The notes under the pieces were generated by a model. It searched no databases and had not been told where the DNA came from. It worked only from the letters and a program-made list of their open reading frames with translations. Made by a program: the position numbers and the translations under genes. A DNA stretch of 12,349 nt. Origin: Anaerolineaceae bacterium. GTDB lineage: Bacteria > Chloroflexota > Anaerolineae > Anaerolineales > Anaerolineaceae. Positions 1 through 5,845 of this stretch are shown piece by piece. Location of the stretch: positions 5,694 through 18,042 of the forward strand of contig WOZC01000157.1 in the NCBI GenBank assembly GCA_011620465.1. The letters run 5' to 3'. Positions within the stretch are counted from its first letter, which is position 1. Each line of letters begins with the position of its first letter.

Positions 1-55
1 TAAAATTGTGTTCTAGATGAAAAATGGGCGCTAGAGGACTTGAACCTCCGAACCT
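1..55. repeat. Direct repeat copy 1: duplicated 3' half of tRNA-Val and its downstream flank
   Basis: Positions 1-55 are identical to 94-148 (55 of 55 bases, offset 93). On the minus strand the unit holds the variable region, T arm and acceptor 3' strand of tRNA-Val, followed by 25 bases of downstream flank. In this copy the remainder of a normal tRNA is missing. The repeat reaches the window edge, so its full extent is unknown. Confidence 0.95.
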
Positions 56-93
56 GTGCGCAGCCCCCTTTAGGGCTCGGATGTGGACTATTT
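26..93 (-). pseudogene. Degenerate tRNA-Val copy lacking D and anticodon arms
   Basis: Read on the minus strand, this segment has an intact T arm and acceptor 3' strand (AGCGCCC) identical to the neighbouring tRNA-Val. Upstream there is GGGGGCT, which differs by one base from the expected acceptor 5' strand GGGCGCT, followed by GCGCAC and then the variable region. The D arm and anticodon loop are absent, so it cannot be a normal tRNA. It resembles an acceptor/T-arm minihelix left by internal deletion of a tandem tRNA copy. The resemblance in the 5' part rests on short matches, so the exact history is uncertain. An alternative is an attachment-site-like duplication of the tRNA 3' end. Confidence 0.5.
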
Positions 94-192
<99 letters not shown>

Positions 193-203
193 AAAGTGGA
201 AAG

Positions 204-232
204 ATTATAGCAAAGTCATCCTTTTTTGTCCA
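204..232 (-). promoter_or_regulatory. Sigma70-type promoter of tRNA-Val
   Basis: On the minus strand there is a -35 box TGGACA (227-232), a 17-base spacer and a perfect -10 box TATAAT (204-209) preceded by TGC, an extended -10. The predicted start lies about 5 bases before the mature tRNA 5' end at 192, leaving a very short 5' leader for RNase P. Confidence 0.8.
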
Positions 233-235
233 CTA

Positions 236-259
236 TTTTCCATAAAGTTTTCCATAAAG
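236..259. repeat. Perfect 12-bp tandem repeat (two units)
   Basis: TTTTCCATAAAG occurs twice head to tail (236-247 and 248-259), immediately upstream of the tRNA-Val -35 box. It could be a binding site for a regulator or simple slippage; nothing in the sequence decides between these. Confidence 0.8.
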
Positions 260-320
260 TGTAGACCATGTGCTGACCCCCGCACAACTCCCGCACATAT
301 TTATTTGAATTTTAATATTG

Positions 321-326
321 TATAAT
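321..326 (+). promoter_or_regulatory. Candidate -10 box for the SUMF1-domain lipoprotein gene
   Basis: A perfect TATAAT lies in an AT-rich stretch 66 bases upstream of the lipoprotein start. No convincing -35 box is seen at the expected distance, so the call rests on the -10 box and position alone. Confidence 0.4.
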
Positions 327-391
327 TAGCTTGTGAAACGTTATAAGTATTTTGCTTTCAGCCACTTTCACAGTAGAGATAAGGAAAAACC

Positions 392-1381
392 ATGAAACGA
401 ATCATCATTTTTCTCCTGATGAGCCTGTTGGTTTTAAGTGCCTGCGAACCACTACAAAGCCCACCCGAACAGGCTCCAACCGATATCAAGGTTTTCAACC
501 CGACTCAAACCTTCACACCTGAGCCGATCCCAACTAACACATCGCTCCCGCCCACTGAGACTGTTGAGCCCATACCAACCGCCACCCTGTTCCCGACTAA
601 CCCGCCTATTCCGGTCGCCGAAAGTGAGATCATCGTTGGAGAAAGAGTGGAGATACCGGGCGCCTCGTTCATGATGGGCTGTAACGGAGAAATCAATGGA
701 GACCTTGATTGCCTGGACTCAGAGCTTCCCTACCACGACGTAACCTTAGCATCCTATTTCATAGACCGGTATGAGGTCACTAATTCGCAATACAAAGCTT
801 GTGTGGACGCAGGCGTCTGCGAAGCTCCACATTCAACCCATTCCAAGAACCGCGAAGAGTACTATGATAATCCTGACTATGCTCTTTATCCGGTCATTTA
901 CGTGACTTATGAAGATGCCCAGACCTATTGTGAGTGGGCGGGGATGCGCCTGCCAACCGAAGCTGAATGGGAACTGGCAGCCCGATCAACTTTAGCTAAG
1001 CTCTATCCATGGGGTAACGAAGACCCGGACTGCACCCTGGCCAACAGTCTGAACAATCTTAACGCTACAACCTGCGTGGGCGATACTACCATGGTCGGGT
1101 CATACCCACTTGGAAGCAGCGATTATGGCGTAATGGATATGGCTGGTAATGTCTGGGAGTGGGTGGCGGATTATTACGCCGCCGATTACTACGAAGTCAG
1201 TCCTACCGAAAACCCACTTGGTCCCGAAAGTGGTTCGGAACGTGTTGTTCGCGGCGGTGGCTGGTCTGGGAGTTGGCTCCACCTGCGGACGCCCTCCCGC
1301 GCATATGACCTGCCATTTTACAGCGGAGCCGATCTGGGTTTTCGCTGTGCGATGGATGCTTTGGATAATGCGGCAGACTAA
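392..1381 (+). CDS. SUMF1/formylglycine-generating-enzyme-like domain lipoprotein
   Basis: This 329-residue protein is predicted to be a surface lipoprotein. A short signal peptide ends in the lipobox LSAC, with Cys18 as the lipidated residue. Residues 20-78 are a Pro/Thr-rich linker, a typical exposed stalk. From about residue 84 a SUMF1 (FGE-sulfatase) domain follows, with VEIPGASFMMG near its start, the motifs YEVTNSQY, RLPTEAEWE, YPWGN and MAGNVWEW, and RVVRGGGW near the end. In true formylglycine-generating enzymes the last motif is followed by a pair of catalytic cysteines; here the stretch WSGSWLHLRTPSR has none. It is therefore unlikely to convert sulfatase cysteines, and a binding or structural role is more plausible. 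The start is supported by AAGGAA at 381-386, five bases before the ATG. The gene stands alone and ends at a two-way terminator. Confidence 0.9.
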   Translation: MKRIIIFLLMSLLVLSACEPLQSPPEQAPTDIKVFNPTQTFTPEPIPTNTSLPPTETVEPIPTATLFPTNPPIPVAESEIIVGERVEIPGASFMMGCNGEINGDLDCLDSELPYHDVTLASYFIDRYEVTNSQYKACVDAGVCEAPHSTHSKNREEYYDNPDYALYPVIYVTYEDAQTYCEWAGMRLPTEAEWELAARSTLAKLYPWGNEDPDCTLANSLNNLNATTCVGDTTMVGSYPLGSSDYGVMDMAGNVWEWVADYYAADYYEVSPTENPLGPESGSERVVRGGGWSGSWLHLRTPSRAYDLPFYSGADLGFRCAMDALDNAAD

Positions 1382-1404
1382 CAGGCATCTCAAATTGGAA
1401 TAAC

Positions 1405-1456
1405 GTAATAAAAGGATCTAACAGCCGGATCTAAACCAGCCGGCTGCTTTTATTAC
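1405..1456. terminator. Bidirectional terminator between convergent genes
   Basis: An inner GC stem CAGCCGG (1422-1428) / CCGGCTG (1440-1446) is nested in a perfect outer stem GTAATAAAAG (1405-1414) / CTTTTATTAC (1447-1456), with seven unpaired bases on the left side. The A/T-rich outer arms give a T-rich tail in both directions. It serves the lipoprotein gene on the plus strand and the transporter gene on the minus strand, and overlaps the last codons of the latter. Confidence 0.75.
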
Positions 1457-2663
1457 TGCGGTGAATCCAGACCATGCCAATCAAACCAAAGGGCAAGATA
1501 TAGGCTGCAAGTTGGAAAGTGGTCTGAAAGCTATACAAATCAGCCAGACGCCCTACCAGAGGAACTGCCAGGGAAGTACCAACAAAGTTGAGGGACAGAA
1601 ACAGACCATTGATAAAAGCCCTGTCCTCCATGAAGCCTTCTTGTACCAACACCATCAAAACCGGCATGGCGGCAATTTCAAAAAAACCAATCAAAAAGAG
1701 CACTGGTATCTGTAACCAGTTATTGATTTGCAAAAAAACCATCATAAATGAAAACAGCGCGATGGTGACGATCGCCAGAATTTTGACTCGGTTGAATTTA
1801 TCGCTCAAACTACCGGCAATGTAAGACCCGAACACACCTGCCATATAAATCAAGGAAATCCCAGCGCCAGAAACCCATGTGCTGGCTCCTCTTTCAAGCA
1901 AAAAAGCCGGAAAATAAGTCGAGAGTGTGACAGTCATCATTGCCCGGGTAGCGATGATGAAAACTACAGGAACCATGAATCTCAGAATTCTGCCCCAATC
2001 CCTGGGGATGCTCTTCTGCATCCTAATCTCACCCGTACAGGTATTCGCATCTTTCAATCCATGCCAAATTACCAACGAAGCAACAGCACCAAGAATTGCC
2101 AGAATGGGCAATTTCGACAGCCCAAGAAGATCATATGCTGAAACCAAAACAAGCGTTCCCAGCGCGTAACCCAGAGTACCGGCATTAACCCAAAAACTCA
2201 TTCCTCTACCCAGTTTTTTTCCGGCATGCTTGCTGTTTAATGCTGGACCGATGGCATGCAATGAGGCTGAGCTCAAGCCAGCTAAAACCAACATTGCCAT
2301 CATCATCAATGGGGTTGAGCTTAACCCGAGCAAGGTCATGACAACGCCAGTGATAAAGGGTGCCAGGATGACCAGAATTTTCAAGTTTCGGCGGTCTGCC
2401 AAAGAACCGATGACGGGTTGCAAGAGTGAGGGTAAGGAGAAGAACAAGGTCAAAGAACCCCCACCCAGGTTGCTAAGACTAAGTTTTTCTATCATAATTG
2501 GCAGAAGCGGTGGTAAAAAGCCGGCGTACAGATCGTGCACTCCGTGAGCAAGAGCTATAGAGCCAACATAACGGGAGTTAAAAAGATCAACCTCTGATTC
2601 TGAATTGGGTATCGGGCTGTTTATCTCTAAAGTTGTTGTTTCATTCTCAATGATTTTTTCCAT
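1431..2663 (-). CDS. MFS transporter, fosmidomycin-resistance (Fsr)-like
   Basis: The 410-residue product is a major facilitator superfamily membrane protein with about 12 hydrophobic segments. Near the N-terminus, HGVHDLYAGFLPPLLP followed by LQPVIGSLADR matches the pattern of the Fsr branch (an H-x-x-x-D motif in helix 1, a P-x-x-G-x-x-x-D-R loop between helices 2 and 3). Family members export drugs such as fosmidomycin by proton antiport; the true substrate here is unknown. A second cytoplasmic loop motif, GSYIAGSLSDKFNR, lies in the second half, as expected for the internally duplicated fold. I chose the ATG at 2661-2663 because it gives the usual N-terminal length; a TTG 23 codons upstream is possible but has no ribosome site. 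There is no Shine-Dalgarno sequence; an extended -10 box just upstream suggests a leaderless mRNA. The gene is divergent from the SPFH gene at 2836. Confidence 0.88.
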   Translation of the reverse strand: MEKIIENETTTLEINSPIPNSESEVDLFNSRYVGSIALAHGVHDLYAGFLPPLLPIMIEKLSLSNLGGGSLTLFFSLPSLLQPVIGSLADRRNLKILVILAPFITGVVMTLLGLSSTPLMMMAMLVLAGLSSASLHAIGPALNSKHAGKKLGRGMSFWVNAGTLGYALGTLVLVSAYDLLGLSKLPILAILGAVASLVIWHGLKDANTCTGEIRMQKSIPRDWGRILRFMVPVVFIIATRAMMTVTLSTYFPAFLLERGASTWVSGAGISLIYMAGVFGSYIAGSLSDKFNRVKILAIVTIALFSFMMVFLQINNWLQIPVLFLIGFFEIAAMPVLMVLVQEGFMEDRAFINGLFLSLNFVGTSLAVPLVGRLADLYSFQTTFQLAAYILPFGLIGMVWIHRSNKSSRLV

Positions 2664-2670
2664 TTGGGCT

Positions 2671-2679
2671 ATTTTATCA
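2671..2679 (-). promoter_or_regulatory. Extended -10 box giving a probable leaderless MFS mRNA
   Basis: On the minus strand TGATAAAAT ends seven bases before the ATG at 2663. That spacing puts transcription initiation at or next to the start codon, which agrees with the lack of a ribosome binding site. No clear -35 box is seen. Confidence 0.5.
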
Positions 2680-2835
2680 AGCAAACCAAGAAATGGTTGA
2701 GATAGAACATATTGGTTGCCTGGACAGCACAATCCAACTGCGAAGTCATGATTTTTCGGTAAAGCGCATTAACCCCATATTATCTATGGTAGTATTGGCG
2801 ATTTTCTGTTCTAATTGTGTGGAAAGAGGTGAACT

Positions 2836-3699
2836 ATGTTCGACGGAAACTTTAAAGCTTCAAACACATCAGGAAATAACCGTTTTAAAGGATTAAAAGT
2901 GGGGAAAAAGGTCTTCTTTGGGATGATCATCGCCCTGGCTTTGTTTATCCTCATCACATCCGCTCTCTATGAGGTGCCTGCTGGTAATATCGGCGTGGTT
3001 ACTCGCTTTGGCGCGGTCAACAGGGTTGCCTATTCCGGCATCAATGTCAAAATTCCCTTCGCAGAGAAGGCAGTAATGCTCAGCGTCCGCACACAAAAGG
3101 ATGAAGTCCAGGCGACTGCTATGTCTGAGAATCTGCAGGTGGTTACATCACTGATCGCGGTCAACTATCATCTTGATGGCAGCCATGCCAAAGAAGTCTA
3201 TCAGAATGTAGGTGCAAATTATGCCGACATTATCGTGGCGCCATCTATTCAAAACACCTTCAAGGCGGTGACTGCCAAGTTCACTGCTGAGGAACTGATT
3301 ACCAAGCGCGATGAAGTCCGCTTTCAGGCTGAAGAAGAACTGACCAAGCAGCTGGAACCTTACTTCATCGTGGTTGAAAACTTCAACATCGTCAATTTCG
3401 ATTTCTCAGCGGAGTATCAGAGCGCAATTGAAGCCAAACAGGTGGTACAACAGCAAGTAGAGACCTCCAAGCAAAAGCTGGCCCAGGCGGAGATCGACGC
3501 CCAAACCGTGATCGCCCAGGCTCGAGGTCAGGCGGACGCTCAAAAAGCGCTTGCGGACACCGGCGCATTAACAGACGAGTATCTGCAGTATCTTTTCCTG
3601 ACCAAGTGGAACGGCATTTTACCCCAGGTCATGACCAGCGGCAGCAGTTCGATGATCGATGTATCCCGCTTTATGACCTTCCCCCAACAGGAGCCGTAG
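2836..3699 (+). CDS. SPFH/band 7 (prohibitin/HflC-like) membrane protein
   Basis: This 287-residue protein belongs to the SPFH (stomatin, prohibitin, flotillin, HflK/C) family. A basic cytoplasmic start is followed by one membrane segment at about residues 27-45. The band 7 domain opens with YEVPAGNIGVVTRFGAVNR (45-63) and GINVKIPF, the usual SPFH entry. Residues 150-235 are rich in charged and Ala/Gln residues (KRDEVRFQAEEEL, QQQVETSKQKLAQAEIDAQ), forming the expected helical coiled-coil zone. The C-terminus, with QYLFLTKWNGILPQVM and a Ser-rich end, is prohibitin-like. Such proteins form ring or cage oligomers that organise membrane proteins and often restrain FtsH-type proteases; no partner is adjacent. 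GAGG at 2826-2829, six bases before the ATG, supports the start. No terminator is evident downstream. Confidence 0.9.
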   Translation: MFDGNFKASNTSGNNRFKGLKVGKKVFFGMIIALALFILITSALYEVPAGNIGVVTRFGAVNRVAYSGINVKIPFAEKAVMLSVRTQKDEVQATAMSENLQVVTSLIAVNYHLDGSHAKEVYQNVGANYADIIVAPSIQNTFKAVTAKFTAEELITKRDEVRFQAEEELTKQLEPYFIVVENFNIVNFDFSAEYQSAIEAKQVVQQQVETSKQKLAQAEIDAQTVIAQARGQADAQKALADTGALTDEYLQYLFLTKWNGILPQVMTSGSSSMIDVSRFMTFPQQEP

Positions 3700-3772
3700 G
3701 TCTGCAATTCTGCAAAATGAGAAGGCGAAAGACACAGTGATGACAAGGTTTGTGGCTTCGACGGTATTACAA

Positions 3773-3781
3773 TGCTATACT
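3773..3781 (+). promoter_or_regulatory. Extended -10 promoter of the SRPBCC operon
   Basis: TGCTATACT is a good extended -10 element (five of six bases of TATAAT plus TGn), 86 bases upstream of the SRPBCC start. The -35 region is weak, which is acceptable for extended -10 promoters. The resulting leader would be about 80 bases long. Confidence 0.5.
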
Positions 3782-3867
3782 TGAAAGATCATATAGTTAC
3801 ATTTATGGAATAGTCAGGTTGACTAATAACATTGCCAACAATTAGTTTTATCAACAAAGGAGTATAT

Positions 3868-4320
3868 ATGTCAAAATTTGAAAGAGAAGTGGAGATCGAT
3901 GCCCCGACCCAGAACGCCTGGGTAGTCCTGACCGACGCTGCACAGTGGCCAAAATGGTTCCCCTTTATACAAAGTGTTTCCAATGTCCAACCGCTTGCTG
4001 AAGGCGTAGTGATCAACTGGAGCAGCGGTGATAAAGACGGCACTGCCACGATCACCAAGTTTATCCCCGAAAAAGAACTTGAAATCCTCACCAATCTGGA
4101 TGGCGATGAAGACAAGCACAATTTCACCCTGCGCAGCAGCGGTGGCTTCTTTGGTCTCAAAGATGATGAGGTCAAAGTTGAATACAAGCTCGACACCTTG
4201 ACTGGTGGCGGCGTCATCGGTCGTTTTATGACCAGTGGCAATCCTCGTGATATGCTCCGCGTCAAGAACGCCACAAACGCTTTGCGCAGACTTGTTGAAG
4301 CGCAATCCCCACATGCATAA
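3868..4320 (+). CDS. SRPBCC-family (START-like) small ligand-binding protein
   Basis: The 150-residue soluble protein has the helix-grip fold pattern of the SRPBCC/polyketide cyclase superfamily. The N-terminal strand REVEIDAPTQNAWVVLTDAAQWPKW is the characteristic opening, with the Trp-Pro-x-Trp motif of many coenzyme Q-binding or cyclase-like members. The GGFFGLKDDEVKVEYKLD strands and a C-terminal amphipathic helix (DMLRVKNATNALRRLVEA) close the fold. The ligand is unknown, and no catalytic residues can be assigned. I chose the ATG at 3868 over one at 3832 because AAAGGAG (3856-3862) lies directly before it and the family normally begins at this strand. It forms an operon with the next gene, 18 bases downstream, which suggests an envelope- or lipid-related role (inference). 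Confidence 0.85.
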   Translation: MSKFEREVEIDAPTQNAWVVLTDAAQWPKWFPFIQSVSNVQPLAEGVVINWSSGDKDGTATITKFIPEKELEILTNLDGDEDKHNFTLRSSGGFFGLKDDEVKVEYKLDTLTGGGVIGRFMTSGNPRDMLRVKNATNALRRLVEAQSPHA

Positions 4321-4338
4321 TAAAGAAGGAGAATTCAC

Positions 4339-4593
4339 ATGGGATTAATTACCTCAATTATCGTTGGTCTTTTGGCCGGTATGGCAGCCTCCTGGCTGTT
4401 GAAAACCAATCATAAATGGTTTATTGATATCCTTATCGGTATCGCCGGCAGCATCCTCGCTGGATGGATCACCAGTCTTGTATTAGGCACTAACCTCGTG
4501 ACTGGTTTTAACCTGACTACACTGCTGGTTTCAATTGGTGGTGCGGTGCTGGTTCTGCTGATTTACAACTGGTTCACCGGCCGCAAGAAGTAA
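4339..4593 (+). CDS. GlsB/YeaQ/YmgE-type (transglycosylase-associated) small membrane protein
   Basis: This 84-residue hydrophobic protein has three predicted membrane segments (about 4-20, 29-48 and 60-79) with glycines spaced as in the Transgly_assoc family: an opening GLITSIIVGLLAGMAASWL, then IDILIGIAGSILAGWI, and a basic C-terminus FTGRKK. Members are common in stress-response regulons, and the family name comes from an association, not a shown enzyme activity; the molecular function is unknown. AAGGAG at 4326-4331 precedes the ATG by seven bases. It is the second gene of a two-gene unit after the SRPBCC gene and is followed 11 bases after its stop codon by a strong terminator. Confidence 0.9.
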   Translation: MGLITSIIVGLLAGMAASWLLKTNHKWFIDILIGIAGSILAGWITSLVLGTNLVTGFNLTTLLVSIGGAVLVLLIYNWFTGRKK

Positions 4594-4604
4594 AGACTCA
4601 CAAG

Positions 4605-4637
4605 AAAAAAAGGTTGGCATTGTGTCGACCTTTTTTT
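4605..4637 (+). terminator. Rho-independent terminator after the SRPBCC operon
   Basis: The stem GGTTG/CGACC (one G-T wobble) is extended outward by seven A residues (4605-4611) pairing with seven T residues (4631-4637). The A/T symmetry means it could also act on the minus strand, but no minus-strand gene ends here. Confidence 0.85.
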
Positions 4638-4659
4638 CTAATCATCTTCGGAGAAGAAA

Positions 4660-5679
4660 ATTACTACCATACATAAAGCGAGTTTATTCGCCATCCTGGC
4701 AGCAGCTCTTTATGCGCTGAATATGCCATTCTCCAAGCTTTTGCTGGCAGAGGTTCCCCCACTTTATTTATCTGCATTCCTGTATCTTGGTGCAGGATTG
4801 GGCATGCTGCTCTTATGGCTTGGCAGTAATCGCTCCAATCAAAAAAAGATCGCTCCGATCAGCCCTGAAGAAAGACCCTTTATCATCGGGATGATCTTGC
4901 TTGACATTCTCGCTCCTGCCTTGTTGATGTTTGGTTTACGCAGCACCCATGCCGCAAACGCTTCGTTGCTCAATAATTTCGAGATTGTCGGAACAACACT
5001 GATCGCGCTGATGATTTTTAAGGAAGCCATCTCTCCCAAATTATGGACAGCGATTCTTTTGGTCACCGCTTCAAGCATTTTGCTCTCATTGGATACCAGC
5101 GCTGCCTTCCGTTTTTCCAGTGGATCGCTGCTTGTACTGGGAGCCAGCCTCGCCTGGGGGCTTGAAAACAATTTCACCAGGCGCTTGTCCAACCGCAGCA
5201 GTTCCGATATTGTCATTATGAAAGGTCTCGGATCCGGTTTCGGCTCCTTGATCCTGGCAGTTGCGACCCAGGAAGTCTTCCCCCAACTCTGGGTAATCCC
5301 GGTCATATTGGTTCTCGGTTTCGTCGCATATGGCTTGAGCATCAATTTTTACGTAAAAGCTCAAAAAGATTTGGGTGCTGCCAAGACAAGCGCTTATTAC
5401 ACTTTTGCGCCCTTCATAGGCGTCGCGTTTTCCTTGTTATTATTCCCCGGAAAGCCCAACAGCAGCTTTTGGTTCGGTCTGATTCTGATGGGCATTGCCA
5501 CCTGGTTCCTGATCAACGATACGATTGGCGTCCAACACACGCACGAGCATACCCACCAACACATCGTCACCCGCATGACAGCGCAGGGACCAAAAGAAGT
5601 CACTGAATCGTACACCCACTCTCACTTTCATGCCCACGAAAACAAATCTGAAGAATTTCACGAACATTCCCATTCCTGA
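4660..5679 (+). CDS. DMT-superfamily EamA transporter with His-rich C-terminal tail, probable ATT start
   Basis: The product is a drug/metabolite transporter of about 339 residues with ten hydrophobic segments in two EamA repeats; the substrate is unknown. The first ATG in frame (4723) cuts membrane helix 1 in half: the upstream codons encode SLFAILAAALYALN, which with MPFSKLLL makes the complete first helix seen in this family. That frame opens after a TAA at 4639-4641 and contains no ATG, GTG, TTG or CTG before 4723. The ATT at 4660 lies six bases after GGAG (4650-4653), an ideal ribosome site, so ATT is the likely start; a sequence error in an ATG is the alternative. After the last helix comes a cytoplasmic tail with 12 His in about 50 residues (HTHEHTHQH, THSHFHAH, HEHSHS), likely to bind divalent metals. 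This hints at metal-linked transport or regulation. Confidence 0.85.
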   Translation: MTTIHKASLFAILAAALYALNMPFSKLLLAEVPPLYLSAFLYLGAGLGMLLLWLGSNRSNQKKIAPISPEERPFIIGMILLDILAPALLMFGLRSTHAANASLLNNFEIVGTTLIALMIFKEAISPKLWTAILLVTASSILLSLDTSAAFRFSSGSLLVLGASLAWGLENNFTRRLSNRSSSDIVIMKGLGSGFGSLILAVATQEVFPQLWVIPVILVLGFVAYGLSINFYVKAQKDLGAAKTSAYYTFAPFIGVAFSLLLFPGKPNSSFWFGLILMGIATWFLINDTIGVQHTHEHTHQHIVTRMTAQGPKEVTESYTHSHFHAHENKSEEFHEHSHS

Positions 5680-5845
5680 ACTATCATCCTTACCCTTCAA
5701 CATTGATCCAGGCACGGAACCATCGAATAACGCTCACCCTCTGATACATAATGTGAGACCACGATAATTTCAAAATGGATTAAAATCTTTTATAGAATCT
5801 TGTATTCATTGGTCGATATTTTCATCAAAGAAGTGGAAGGTTTTT

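Noticed and set aside
2664..2732. A 23-codon extension of the MFS protein from a TTG codon.
   Set aside because: There is no ribosome site before the TTG, the extra residues do not fit the family N-terminus, and the -10-like box lies inside this stretch.
3868..4593. The SRPBCC and GlsB/YeaQ-type genes as part of a defence or toxin system.
   Set aside because: Both are common housekeeping or stress families, and there is no nuclease, toxin or sensor gene next to them.
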